Shown piece by piece: positions 18,173 to 27,894 of a stretch of 54,718 nucleotides of DNA. Numbering within the stretch: the first letter of the stretch is position 1; each line of letters opens with the position of its first letter. The stretch spans positions 1-54,718 of the forward strand of contig JADEXA010000051.1 of the NCBI GenBank assembly GCA_015207365.1, written 5' to 3'. Under the pieces are notes generated by a model. The model searched no databases. It was not told the DNA's origin and was given only the letters and a program-made list of their open reading frames with translations. This DNA is from Vacuolonema iberomarrocanum LEGE 07170. GTDB taxonomy: Bacteria; Cyanobacteriota; Cyanobacteriia; Elainellales; Elainellaceae. A program made the position numbers and the translations under genes.

Positions 18173-19321
18173 ATGCTGTCAAAAGGGTTTGAAGTTGAGA
18201 TGTACACAGGGACGCCCCAGGGAGAAATTGTGGGCTTCTCAGATCAGATTGTGGCAGCACTGGGAGGCTTTGTTCGCGAACCCGACCGTCGCAATGTGGA
18301 GTACACGACCCCACCGCTTTATCGATATGAGCGGCTGCTGTGTGAACTGGTGCGTCCGCGGCGGCAGTTGCGCGAGTTTTTGCATTCCCTGGGCGGCTAT
18401 ACCTTGATCCCTGGTAGTACCCTATCCCTGGGCGGGAGCGATCGCTTCTACCGCTCCGATCCTCAGAATCCCTACCATAGCTACATTGAGCAAACCTACG
18501 GTACCACCGTTGTCACGGCCAGCATCCACATCAATGTCGGTATCGACGACTTAGAAACTCTGATGCGCGCCTGTCGCCTGATCCGTCTGGAAGCACCCCT
18601 GTTCCTCGCCCTCAGCGCCGCGTCTCCCTTCCTGGATGGACAACCGACGGGGTCACATTCGAGTCGCTGGCAGGTTTTTCCAAAGACCCCTCGCCATGTC
18701 CCGCTGTTTGAAAGCCATCGACATTTTGTGGATTGGACCGAAGCTCAACTTTGCCAGGGAACGATGCAAAATGTGCGGCATCTCTGGTCATCGGTGCGCC
18801 CCAATGGCGATCGCCGTCCCTATAGCTTGAATCGGCTAGAGCTGCGAATTTGTGATCTGGTGAGCGACCCGATCGCGCTCCTGGCGATCGCCGCTCTCCT
18901 CGAGGCCCGCCTCCTGCAAGTCAGCAACCAGCCAGAGTTAGATCCCCTGGAACAAAGTGAGCTACCCGCGACCAGCCGTGCCGAAGATTTGCTCGACCTG
19001 ACCGATGCCAACGAAATAGCTGCGGCCAAACATAGCTTGGATGCCGAATTGCGCCACTGGAAAGATGGCCGCCCCATCCTGGCACGAGATTGGGTAATGC
19101 AATTGTTGCAGGAAGTCGAAGCAACGACTAAACCCAGCGGCTTCAGCTGTTTCTTGCAACCCATTAAGAAAATTTTGCGGGAAGGGAACGAAGCCCAGCG
19201 CTGGTTGCGACAAGTTGACCAGGGAAATACTCCGCGAGATGTGATGATTCAAGCGATCCAGCATATGGATGAGCAGGAAACCTTGCTAGCCGCTGATATC
19301 TGCCCACCTCTGGTAGCCTGA
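18173..19321 (+). CDS. gshA: Glutamate-cysteine ligase (cyanobacterial type)
   Basis: 382 residues. It makes gamma-glutamylcysteine from Glu, Cys and ATP, the first step of glutathione synthesis, in the cytosol. It begins MLSKGFEVEMYTGTPQGEIV, as in cyanobacterial GshA (TIGR02048, about 376 aa), with HINVGIDD, LALSAASPFLDGQPTG and RPYSLNRLELRICD, the core substrate-binding segments of the GCS2 superfamily. ATG 18173 is preceded by AAGGAGAG at the right distance. No gshB is in the window. It is plus strand and monocistronic as far as seen. Confidence 0.94.
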   Translation: MLSKGFEVEMYTGTPQGEIVGFSDQIVAALGGFVREPDRRNVEYTTPPLYRYERLLCELVRPRRQLREFLHSLGGYTLIPGSTLSLGGSDRFYRSDPQNPYHSYIEQTYGTTVVTASIHINVGIDDLETLMRACRLIRLEAPLFLALSAASPFLDGQPTGSHSSRWQVFPKTPRHVPLFESHRHFVDWTEAQLCQGTMQNVRHLWSSVRPNGDRRPYSLNRLELRICDLVSDPIALLAIAALLEARLLQVSNQPELDPLEQSELPATSRAEDLLDLTDANEIAAAKHSLDAELRHWKDGRPILARDWVMQLLQEVEATTKPSGFSCFLQPIKKILREGNEAQRWLRQVDQGNTPRDVMIQAIQHMDEQETLLAADICPPLVA

Positions 19322-19941
19322 TTACAAGACGAATGTCCGATAGTAGGATGGATCTTGGCAGGAATTACCTGTACAACGATGACCTGTCCTGTTGGCCATG
19401 CTCAGATTCTAGAAATGTGGGGGGCGATCGATCATTATGGCTGAGAGCATGTTGAGAGGCTTTATCTTTGCCTGAAACCGTTGTTACTCAGCTCTATACA
19501 TCTCGATCGTCCGTAGCGCGCACCCGATACCTGTTCTAGAACGGATGGAAAAAGACTTGGAGTTTGGATTTGGAGTTTGAATACAGGCGCATCACACCAG
19601 CAGAGCTTAAGCAATTTTTATCACCAACCCTGTTGTCCTAAGGGGGAGAGTGGGAATCCTTAGAACACAAAATTTGGAAACCCGCTTGGGCGACTCATGG
19701 TGACGTCGCTTCAACGTTTGGTTTCCTCCACACTATCGTGATGGGCAATAGCTATGGTGTTTCCCGTAGAGGCTCTAGCTCTTCCTCGAACCCGCTTATC
19801 TGAGTCAGGTTGCTCTCCGAGGCGGGCGGCTTTTTGTTGAAGCTGCTGCCTGAGAGCCTTGCCATCAAAGGGTTCTACATCGTTCGCACCTGTCCGCTGC
19901 ACCTCCCTGCTTCCATTTGTTGGACGCTACCTGCCCCACAC
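19322..19941. other. 620-base intergenic stretch before the histidine kinase
   Basis: No confident gene. A 63-codon minus-strand frame (19711-19902, GTG start, GGGAG immediately upstream) encodes a hydrophilic peptide with SDKRVRGRARAST; it has no known relative and overlaps the kinase leader, so it is only a weak candidate. An imperfect CTAAGG...CCTTAG pairing lies near 19640. Nothing else stands out. Confidence 0.4.
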
Positions 19942-22563
19942 ATGAGTTATTCTTCCGCTAATGATGGTTCTAGGCCAGCCGCATCCTCATGGGCTGAAAC
20001 GCTTGACCTTTCTGATTTTCAAGCGTTGGTTGAAAATACGCCTGATCTAATTGTTCAACTGACGCTTCAGGGCACAATCCAGTACGCTAATCGACGAGTC
20101 GAGCAGGAACTTGGGGTTTCTATAACGGTCTTGTTAGGCAAGCCTCTGAACGATACGCCATTGCCTGCCAACGTCGTTTCCTTGTGGCAAACGGCCACGC
20201 AACAGGTTGTTGCGACCCAGCAAGAGCAACGGGTAGAGCTAGATTGGCCCACCCTGAGCGGGGCCTTTTTCTGGGATTCGCGAGTTGTCCCCGAACGGGA
20301 TGAGAAGGGGCAGATCTGTGCGGTGCTCCTCATCAGTCGTGATACCACCCGGCTCAAGCTGGCAGAGCTGGCCGTTCGTCAGGAAGAGGCTCACTATCGC
20401 GCCATTATTGATGATCAGATCGATTTAATTTGCCGCTTTGACTCAGAGGGGCGGCTGACGTTTGTGAACCATGCCTGTTGTCGCTTTGTAGGGCGCGATC
20501 GCACTGATCTGCTGCACACCTCTATTCTGGACTGGGTCGCCGAAGACGATCGGCTCAATATCTTGCAACGCTTGCAAAACCAACTCCCCCTCCTGTCCTA
20601 CGATATTCTCGAAATTCAAATTCCCAACCAACAGGGCGAAGGGCACTGGATTCAATGGACGACCAAGGCGATCGCCAATGAGCATGGCGTTTTGGTGGAA
20701 TATCAGTCGGTGGGACGAGATATCCACAACCGCAAGCGGATGGAAGCTGCCCTGCATCGGCAAATCGAACGGGAACGCACCCTCAACCGGGTGATCCAGG
20801 TGATTCGCCAATCCCTAGATCTCAACACGATTTTTTCCGCAACAACGAAAGAAATTGCTTGTCTGCTTCAGGTCGATCGCGCCACCATCTTTCAGTACCT
20901 AGCGGACAAAGAGATCTGGTTAGGGCGGGCTGAGTATCACCAAAACAATGCATTTGCCTCTGTTTTGGATGTGCAGATTAGCGGCAATAATCATTCTGTG
21001 ATTGCGACCCTAAAGCAGGACGGCGTTGTCTGTGAAACCGCCCCAATCCCGTTGCCGACAGATTCCTCCGATGCGTTTTCAGGGGCTTGTCTGGTTGTGC
21101 CCCTACGGGTGGGAGGGGATGACCTTTGGGGGTGCCTTTGCCTGAACCATGCCCAGACGCCCCATACCTGGAAAGATTCTGAGATTGAAGTGGTGCAGAT
21201 TGTGGCTGACCAATTGGCGATCGCCATCCAGCAATCCCAACTCTATGCTCAGGTGCAATACTTCAACAACCGTCTAGAACGGCAGGTTCGGGTGCGCACC
21301 GTGCAACTGCAGCTCGCCAATGACTTTGAAGCAACCCTCAAACGCATTACTGACCGGGTACGCGACAGCTTGGATGAAAACCAGATTTTGCAGACGGCGG
21401 TCAAAGAATTGGTGGAAGTGATGGGCGTGTTGTGCTGTAATGCCGCGCTGTTTGACTTGGAGAAAGGCATTTCGATCATTCGCTATGAGTACACGACCCA
21501 CCTCACGCCATCCCAAGGGCGCGCCTCCCGCATGGCCGCCTTTCCCGAAATTTACGAACCGCTGATGCGGGGAGAATATTTTCAATTTTGCTCCATGCTG
21601 GAAAACCCGGTGCGCGATCGCGCCGCTATGCTGGCCTGTCCCATCCAGGACAACCAGGGAGTGTTGGGCGATCTATGGCTGATTAGCCCTAGCTTTCATG
21701 CGTTTAGCGACCAGGATATTCGATTGGTGCAACAGGTGGCCAATCAATGCGCGATCGCCATTCGTCAGGCTCGACTCTACCAAACTGCTCAAAGCCAGGT
21801 TGCCGAGCTAGAGCGCCTCAACAGCCTCAAAGACGACTTCCTGAGCACCGTTTCCCATGAACTCCGAACCCCCGTTGCCAATATCAAAATGGCCGCAGAG
21901 ATGTTGGAAATCGTCTTGGATCGGTCGGGCATCCTCTCGGCCAACAATCGCCAGCAACATCCGGAAATTAGTCGTTACTTTCGGGTTCTGCGCGACGAAT
22001 GTCGACGAGAAATTACCCTGATTAACGATATTCTCGATCTCTCGCGACTGGACGCCAGCGATAGCTCCCATGAGCTTACCCTTGATACATTTCAGCTCCA
22101 ACAGTGGCTACCGCAACTGGTCACCCCCTATCGCGAACGCGCTATCCGGCAGCAGCAACAACTAGAACTGGATGTCGAGCCTGACCTTCCCTCGCTGACG
22201 ACCGATTTTTCTCACCTCGATCGGATCCTTTCAGAATTGTTGAACAATGCCTGCAAGTACACGCCCCAGGGGGCTTCCATCTGTCTCAGGGCACAACGGC
22301 TGGCATCTGAAGAGTCGACGGCCTCTTGCCAAATTTCTGTGAGTAACACTGGCGTTGAGATCAACCCGTTGGAGTGCGATCGCATCTTTGAGAAGTTTTA
22401 CCGCATTCCTCAAAATGACCCTTGGCGTCATGGGGGCACCGGCTTAGGGTTGGCGCTGGTTAAAAAGCTCGTCGAGCAAATTCAAGGGACAATCCATGTG
22501 CAGAGCAAAGGGAATCAAACGGAGTTTGTCCTTGGGCTCCCAAACATGGTTTTAGAGGAATAG
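19942..22563 (+). CDS. PAS-PAS-GAF-GAF sensor histidine kinase
   Basis: 873 residues from ATG 19942 (MSYSSANDGSRPAAS). Order: PAS about 20-145 (LVENTPDLIVQLTLQGTIQY), PAS about 150-275 (IIDDQIDLICRFDSEGRLTF), GAF about 295-440, coiled coil, GAF about 480-625, HisKA with phosphoacceptor His about 639 (STVSHELRTPVANIK), then HATPase_c with LSELLNNACKYTPQG, FEKFYR and GGTGLGLALVKKL. The G1 box reads SNTGVEI rather than DxGxGI, a variant common among cyanobacterial kinases. No membrane helices, so it is a soluble sensor; the GAF domains lack an obvious bilin-binding Cys, so the signal is unknown. No response regulator gene is adjacent. Confidence 0.93.
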   Translation: MSYSSANDGSRPAASSWAETLDLSDFQALVENTPDLIVQLTLQGTIQYANRRVEQELGVSITVLLGKPLNDTPLPANVVSLWQTATQQVVATQQEQRVELDWPTLSGAFFWDSRVVPERDEKGQICAVLLISRDTTRLKLAELAVRQEEAHYRAIIDDQIDLICRFDSEGRLTFVNHACCRFVGRDRTDLLHTSILDWVAEDDRLNILQRLQNQLPLLSYDILEIQIPNQQGEGHWIQWTTKAIANEHGVLVEYQSVGRDIHNRKRMEAALHRQIERERTLNRVIQVIRQSLDLNTIFSATTKEIACLLQVDRATIFQYLADKEIWLGRAEYHQNNAFASVLDVQISGNNHSVIATLKQDGVVCETAPIPLPTDSSDAFSGACLVVPLRVGGDDLWGCLCLNHAQTPHTWKDSEIEVVQIVADQLAIAIQQSQLYAQVQYFNNRLERQVRVRTVQLQLANDFEATLKRITDRVRDSLDENQILQTAVKELVEVMGVLCCNAALFDLEKGISIIRYEYTTHLTPSQGRASRMAAFPEIYEPLMRGEYFQFCSMLENPVRDRAAMLACPIQDNQGVLGDLWLISPSFHAFSDQDIRLVQQVANQCAIAIRQARLYQTAQSQVAELERLNSLKDDFLSTVSHELRTPVANIKMAAEMLEIVLDRSGILSANNRQQHPEISRYFRVLRDECRREITLINDILDLSRLDASDSSHELTLDTFQLQQWLPQLVTPYRERAIRQQQQLELDVEPDLPSLTTDFSHLDRILSELLNNACKYTPQGASICLRAQRLASEESTASCQISVSNTGVEINPLECDRIFEKFYRIPQNDPWRHGGTGLGLALVKKLVEQIQGTIHVQSKGNQTEFVLGLPNMVLEE

Positions 22564-23403
22564 GTCGGCAGGGGTATTGGATTTTTGACCGTGCTTCCGG
22601 TATGACCCATGAGCGCGTTGTATTTACCCCTAGAAAAGCAATTAGCCATCTGCGACTGGGTGGGTCGTTCCTATGTGAAAGCTGCAGTAAAAAAAGCTAC
22701 AAGACTAGAGAAGGGACTCATTCTTCGGTACAACCTGTTGCGTTTTTTCCTCTGGCGATCGCGCACATAAAAGGGATGGAATATCGAGGCAACCCGATGT
22801 TTTAAAGATGCGTTAAAAATTATCACTGAAACGCCGTAGCGTTTGAATGGGTAACGCCCTGTAGTTTTGGTCGAACAATAGCTGTGGTCGCTATCTAGTT
22901 ATCGTTCTGCTTTCTTTACAAAAACTTTATATGATGGCGATTGTCCTCCATCTGGAAAGCTGGTATTGGACTGTTTAAATACATTTATCTAGTGTGATTG
23001 ATTGATTTTTAACATGCATTTTCCGTGCTTTTTCTGAGGTCGTTTGCCAAGATTGAGAAGATCTTCAATGAAGATACGGAGATAGATGCGAAAGCGTCTT
23101 TCAACGCTGCCGAGATTTCACGGCATCCAGGTGGCATCTTTATGAAAACTGTATGGAATATTTCCGCGATCGTGACTCAGAATGCGCATTTTATACTTGA
23201 AATCTGCCGTTAGCTGATATTACTTCTTTACAAACAATCTACTCAGTCTTACCTGCTCTTTATGTGAAATTGACGAATGGCTTGTTATTCTCCAAACAGG
23301 TTGATTGAGTAGAAGGTTCTAGACGCATTCATACGGTTTGCAAAGGTTTCCATAAAGTTCCAATTCTCGACCAAATGTTCTGACTTCAAAGGAGGTCATT
23401 TTT
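22564..23403. other. 840-base gene-free stretch before the CDP-sugar cluster
   Basis: AT-richer than the surrounding genes, with no supported coding region; two 60-70 codon frames here lack ribosome sites and domains. It presumably holds the promoter of the rfbF cluster. A clear AAGGAGG ribosome site lies at its right end, before rfbF. No strong palindrome was found, which contrasts with other gaps in the window. Confidence 0.45.
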
Positions 23404-24180
23404 ATGAAAGCGGTTATCCTAGCTGGAGGGTTGGGGACTCGCCTCAGTGAAGAAACTAGTATTCGCCCCAAGCCAATGGTAGAAATTGGCGGGCAGCCCG
23501 TCCTTTGGCACATTATGAAAATCTATGCTTCCCATGGCATTAATGATTTCATCGTGTGCTGTGGATATAAGGGACATGTCATAAAAGAGTTTTTTGCAAC
23601 TTACTTCCTTCGCATGTCTGATGTCACGATTGATATGCGGTTTAATCAAACAAATATTCACTCTGGAAAAGCTGAACCTTGGCGCGTCACATTGGTGGAT
23701 ACAGGGGCGGATACCCTGACGGGTGGACGGCTCAAGCGGGTTCGTGAACATATTGGTTCTGAAACCTTTTGCTTTACTTATGGTGATGGTGTGAGTGACG
23801 TTAATGTCACTAAGCTCATTGAGTTCCATAAACAGCAAGGCACCCTGGCAACCCTGACGGCGGTGCAACCTCCCGGTCGATTTGGCGCGATCGCCCTAGC
23901 CGAAGGACAAAGCCGGATCACGCACTTCCGCGAGAAGAAGGATGGGGATGGGGCTTGGATCAATGGCGGTTTCTTTGTCCTTGAGCCCCAAGTGATTGAC
24001 TACATCGAAGGCGACAGCACGACATGGGAAGCAGAGCCGCTGCAAAAGCTAGCGCATATGGATCAGCTTTCTGCCTACAAGCACGAAGGATTCTGGCAGC
24101 CTATGGATACGCTGAAAGACAAAAACACGCTTGAAAAGATGTGGAAAGCTGGGATGGCTCCTTGGAAGAATTGGGAATAA
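23404..24180 (+). CDS. rfbF: Glucose-1-phosphate cytidylyltransferase
   Basis: 258 residues, the usual length. It makes CDP-glucose from CTP and glucose 1-phosphate, the first step towards CDP-linked deoxysugars. The nucleotidyltransferase signature MKAVILAGGLGTRLSEETSI and PKPMVEIGGQPVLWHIMK are intact, followed by FCFTYGDGVSDVN (metal site) and WINGGFFVLEP. ATG start with an AAGGAGG ribosome site 8-9 bases upstream. It is the first of four plus-strand genes (rfbF, rfbG, epimerase, oxidoreductase) that end at a hairpin terminator at 27661. Confidence 0.96.
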   Translation: MKAVILAGGLGTRLSEETSIRPKPMVEIGGQPVLWHIMKIYASHGINDFIVCCGYKGHVIKEFFATYFLRMSDVTIDMRFNQTNIHSGKAEPWRVTLVDTGADTLTGGRLKRVREHIGSETFCFTYGDGVSDVNVTKLIEFHKQQGTLATLTAVQPPGRFGAIALAEGQSRITHFREKKDGDGAWINGGFFVLEPQVIDYIEGDSTTWEAEPLQKLAHMDQLSAYKHEGFWQPMDTLKDKNTLEKMWKAGMAPWKNWE

Positions 24181-24395
24181 CCCATCCTTAGAGAGAGCCT
24201 TGCCTCTCGTTCTTCATTAACTCAGATATGTATCTCTGAGTTGATGTGAATCCTTCTTTAGGCGATGCCGTTGCTTCACCGGAGTCATTGATGAATCGCG
24301 TTAGAGGTTGAATCTATTTTGCAACGTCTTGGCTGTTGATTCATTGTTTTAATTGACTCCCTATGTTCGTTCAGCTTTAGCAATTGAGGACTTTC

Positions 24396-25523
24396 ATGAC
24401 TCCTGATTTTTGGAATGGTAAGCGGGTTTTTCTCACTGGGCATACGGGGTTTAAAGGAAGTTGGCTTTCCTTGTGGTTGCAAATCATGGGCGCAGATGTT
24501 TGTGGTTTTGCCCTCAAGCCCCCCACCGAGCCGAGTTTGTTTGAAGCGGCTCATGTCGAGCAAGGCATGACCTCAGTGATTGGCGATGTGACGGATCTGC
24601 CGAGCTTGCAGCAGGCGATCGCGCAGCATCAACCCGACATCGTTTTGCACATGGCCGCCCAACCGCTTGTTCGCTATTCCTACAAAAATCCGGTGGAAAC
24701 CTACGCCACCAATGTTATGGGGACAGTGAATCTGCTAGAGGCTGTCCGGCATACGCCCAGTGTGCGCACCGTCGTCATCATCACCAGCGACAAGTGCTAT
24801 GAGAACAAAGAATGGGTATGGGGCTATCGAGAAGATGAGCCGATGGGGGGGCATGACCCTTACTCCAACAGCAAAGGCTGTGCAGAGTTGGTAACGGCGG
24901 CGTACCGTAGCTCCTTCTTCTCCCCTGAAACCTATGACTCTCACGGGGTTGGCGTTGCCTCTGGCCGTGCGGGTAATGTGATTGGTGGCGGGGACTGGGC
25001 GCTCGATCGCCTCATCCCCGATATGGTGCGGGCGTTCCATGCCGAAGAATCGGTCTTGATTCGCAATCCCCATGCCATCCGACCCTGGCAGCATGTGCTA
25101 GAGCCATTGGGGGGCTACCTTGTGCTAGCCGAAAAGCTATGGACAGGCGGCACGCAATATATCGGAGGCTGGAACTTTGGCCCCAACGATGATGATGCGA
25201 AGCCGGTGTCTTGGATTGTGGAACGCTTGATTCAGCTTTGGGGTGAAGGCGCAAGCTGGACGCTGGATGAAGGCCCCCATCCCCATGAGGCCAGTTACCT
25301 GAAGCTAGATTGCTCGAAGGCTAAGAGCTTACTCAAATGGTCGCCCCAACTGACCCTAGCGGAAGCACTGGAGTGGTTGGTGGAATTTTACAAGGGCTAT
25401 TATCAGCAGGATGATGTACGGGCGATCGCCGAGCGCCAGATCCACCAATATCAGCAGCGCATGACCGGAACCCTCCCCACCCCGACCCCATCCGAAAAAA
25501 TGCTCTCGACTGCGGCGAGCTAA
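24396..25523 (+). CDS. rfbG: CDP-glucose 4,6-dehydratase
   Basis: 375 residues from ATG 24396 (MTPDFWNGKRVFLTGHTGFK), with GAGGAC 7 bases upstream; an upstream TTG at 24384 overlaps that site and is rejected. This extended short-chain dehydrogenase converts CDP-glucose to CDP-4-keto-6-deoxyglucose. The NAD motif is TGHTGFKGSW, catalytic SDKCYEN and Tyr/Lys in DPYSNSKGCAEL are intact. It lies 215 bases after rfbF and 18 before the epimerase gene. Confidence 0.96.
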   Translation: MTPDFWNGKRVFLTGHTGFKGSWLSLWLQIMGADVCGFALKPPTEPSLFEAAHVEQGMTSVIGDVTDLPSLQQAIAQHQPDIVLHMAAQPLVRYSYKNPVETYATNVMGTVNLLEAVRHTPSVRTVVIITSDKCYENKEWVWGYREDEPMGGHDPYSNSKGCAELVTAAYRSSFFSPETYDSHGVGVASGRAGNVIGGGDWALDRLIPDMVRAFHAEESVLIRNPHAIRPWQHVLEPLGGYLVLAEKLWTGGTQYIGGWNFGPNDDDAKPVSWIVERLIQLWGEGASWTLDEGPHPHEASYLKLDCSKAKSLLKWSPQLTLAEALEWLVEFYKGYYQQDDVRAIAERQIHQYQQRMTGTLPTPTPSEKMLSTAAS

Positions 25524-25541
25524 CGAAACGAGGACGAACCC

Positions 25542-26078
25542 ATGTTTTTTACGGAAACAAAACTGGCTGGAGCCCATATCCTCGACATCGACAAGAAGGC
25601 CGATAACCGAGGTTTCTTTGCCCGTATCTTTTGTGCCCGAGAACTGGCCGAGGTTGGGCTCAAGCCTGATGTTGCGCAGGTCAATCTTTGCTTCAACCCC
25701 ACTCAGGGCACGCTCCGGGGTATGCATTTCCAGGTGCCTCCAGCAACGGAAACAAAACTGGTGCGCTGTACGCGTGGAGCTATTTACGACGTTATTGTCG
25801 ATTTGCGCCCAGACTCCCCAACCTATTTGCAGCATGTTGGAGTGGAGCTCACCGCCGATAACTACCGAGCATTGTTTGTTCCCCAGATGTTTGCCCATGG
25901 CTACCAGACCCTGACGCCGGATGCAGAAGTCAGCTACATCGTGAGTGAATTCTATACACCCGGTTGCGAACGGGGGCTGCGGCACAATGATCCGAAACTC
26001 AACATTGAATGGCCGCTACCGATCAACCTGATTTCAGATAAAGACAGTCAGTGGCCATTGTTGGATGAGGCAACTTAG
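25542..26078 (+). CDS. RmlC/RfbC-like sugar-nucleotide epimerase
   Basis: 178 residues of the dTDP-4-dehydrorhamnose 3,5-epimerase (cupin) family. Motifs: DNRGFFARIF near the N-terminus, the catalytic His region GTLRGMHFQ, VDLRPDSPTY, and AHGYQTLTPDAEVSYIVSEF with the usual Tyr. In this cluster its substrate is probably the CDP-4-keto-6-deoxyhexose made by RfbG, not a dTDP sugar (inference). ATG start with GAGGACG upstream, 18 bases from the rfbG stop, so co-translated. No dTDP-glucose genes (rmlA, B or D) are nearby. Confidence 0.9.
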   Translation: MFFTETKLAGAHILDIDKKADNRGFFARIFCARELAEVGLKPDVAQVNLCFNPTQGTLRGMHFQVPPATETKLVRCTRGAIYDVIVDLRPDSPTYLQHVGVELTADNYRALFVPQMFAHGYQTLTPDAEVSYIVSEFYTPGCERGLRHNDPKLNIEWPLPINLISDKDSQWPLLDEAT

Positions 26079-26248
26079 CGTTGGTTGATTCTCTCCAACA
26101 GGGCTGGCCGATCGCCAAAACTCTAGCGTGCGCTCAAGAGCGCCATCTCAAATAGACATTTAATCTACGCCTGCAAGACAAAGGGGATAGGCGTTTCTGC
26201 GGAAATTCTTGTCCTTGCCCAATTCAACAAACTACTAGGACAACGACG

Positions 26249-27559
26249 ATGATTATTATTGATACGGCTTTACAAGCGCGGCAGGAAGCTGGAAATCCCG
26301 TCAAGGTTGGCATGATTGGGGCGGGGTTCATGGGTTGGGGCATTGCCAACCAGATTGTGAATTATGTCCCCGGTATGGAGCTGGTAGCCGTATCGAGCCG
26401 GACGCTGAAAAGTGCCCGAAAAGCCTATTCTGAAGCGAGTATCGAGAATCCCAAAGAGGTCAGTACGGTCGGGGCACTGGAAGATGCGATTCGCCAAGGT
26501 CAACCCGCTGTGACAGAGGATCCCATGCTACTCTGCCGGGCCGAAAATATTGATGCCCTGATTGAGGTCACAGGAACGATTGAATTTGCTGCAGGGGTGG
26601 TGCTGGAGGCGATCGCCCATAAGAAAGACATCGTTCTGATGAATGCGGAACTGGATGGCACCATTGGCTCCGTGCTCAAAACCTATGCGGACAAGGCTGG
26701 TGTTATCCTCTCCGGCTGCGATGGGGATCAACCTGGGGTTGAGATGAACCTCTATCGCTATGTCAAGAGCATTGGTCTAAAGCCGCTCGTGTGTGGAAAC
26801 ATCAAGGGCTTGCAAGATGCTTACCGTAACCCAACGACTCAAGAAGGATTTGCCAAGCGCTGGGGACAAGCACCGCACATGGTAACCAGCTTTGCCGATG
26901 GGTCGAAAATCTCCTTTGAGCAGGCCATTGTTGCCAACGCTACTGGAATGAAAGTGTCAAAGCGGGGCATGATTGGAGGGGACTTTAAGGGGCATATTGA
27001 CGAACTCACCAAAGTCTACGATCCCGACCAGCTCAAGGAATGGGGCGGAATTGTTGACTATGTCGTCGGGGCGCAACCCTCGCCCGGTGTCTATGTCATC
27101 GGGTTAATGGAAGATCCCAAACAGCAACATTACCTGAATTACTACAAGAAAGGGGAAGGCCCACTCTACTCCTTCTACACCCCCTATCACCTTTGCCATT
27201 TAGAAGTGCCCCTTTCGGTGGCTCGGGTGGCCTTATTCCGAGATGTTGTGCTGGCTCCGATTGGTAAGCCGACGGTAGATGTGATTGCGATCGCCAAAAC
27301 CGATCTTAAAGCGGGGGCAACCATTGATGGTATTGGCTGGTATATGACCTACGGGCAGTGTGAAAACTCCGATGTGGTGCAGCAACAGCAATTGCTCCCG
27401 ATGGGTTTGGCCGAAGGCTGTCGCCTCAAGCGTGATGTACCTAAGGATCAGCCGCTCACCTATGCGGATGTCGACCTTCCAGAAGGACGCTTGTGCGATA
27501 AGTTGCGGGCGGAGCAAAATGAACTGTTCTTCCCTGCAAAAACCCTAACAGCCGTTTAG
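26249..27559 (+). CDS. NAD(P)-dependent oxidoreductase with C-terminal SAF domain
   Basis: 436 residues. The N-terminal Rossmann fold opens PVKVGMIGAGFMGWGIANQI and belongs to the homoserine-dehydrogenase-like group. A middle segment has GCDGDQPGVEMNLYRYVKSI. The C-terminal about 80 residues (DVIAIAKTDLKAGATIDGIG to PLTYADVDLP) are a SAF domain as in sialic-acid synthase and FlgA; such proteins are sometimes misnamed FlgA. It ends the CDP-sugar cluster and probably reduces or oxidises the keto-sugar intermediate, but the reaction is unknown. It replaces the usual next enzyme, RfbH, which is not here. ATG start with AGGACAACGACG ahead. Confidence 0.85.
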   Translation: MIIIDTALQARQEAGNPVKVGMIGAGFMGWGIANQIVNYVPGMELVAVSSRTLKSARKAYSEASIENPKEVSTVGALEDAIRQGQPAVTEDPMLLCRAENIDALIEVTGTIEFAAGVVLEAIAHKKDIVLMNAELDGTIGSVLKTYADKAGVILSGCDGDQPGVEMNLYRYVKSIGLKPLVCGNIKGLQDAYRNPTTQEGFAKRWGQAPHMVTSFADGSKISFEQAIVANATGMKVSKRGMIGGDFKGHIDELTKVYDPDQLKEWGGIVDYVVGAQPSPGVYVIGLMEDPKQQHYLNYYKKGEGPLYSFYTPYHLCHLEVPLSVARVALFRDVVLAPIGKPTVDVIAIAKTDLKAGATIDGIGWYMTYGQCENSDVVQQQQLLPMGLAEGCRLKRDVPKDQPLTYADVDLPEGRLCDKLRAEQNELFFPAKTLTAV

Positions 27560-27660
27560 ATTTACTTGAGTCATAGCCGAGGCATGGGCCTCGACTGTGT
27601 GCGCTTCTATTGACCTTGGTTGATCTCGATGTGTCCAGGCTCGCGATCTTGGTGTCTCTA

Positions 27661-27688
27661 GGCTCGTTCAGGTTTAACTGAACGAGCC
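27661..27688 (+). terminator. Terminator of the CDP-sugar cluster
   Basis: Perfect 11-bp stem GGCTCGTTCAG/CTGAACGAGCC with a 6-base loop, followed by TTTCC. It lies 102 bases after the SAF oxidoreductase stop. The U-run is short, but the shape fits an intrinsic terminator. Confidence 0.7.
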
Positions 27689-27894
27689 TTTCCATTGGTT
27701 GATGCATCTGCCAACTTATGGCTGCGGCGATCGCAAACCATGATCAAAAAGATGAGGATTTAGTCTTGGTTACTTTCTGAATTCTTACAAAAATGTTAAG
27801 CCTATAAGCAATGTGAGTTTGTTGTGGATCTGGGATAACTCGTTTCGACCATGGGCTCGCTTGGTGTCTGCCGACGTTGAATCTAGGGGAACTT

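Noticed and set aside
22602..23213. Two plus-strand frames of 62-67 codons before rfbF
   Set aside because: No ribosome sites or domain matches; AT-rich gap sequence opens frames by chance.
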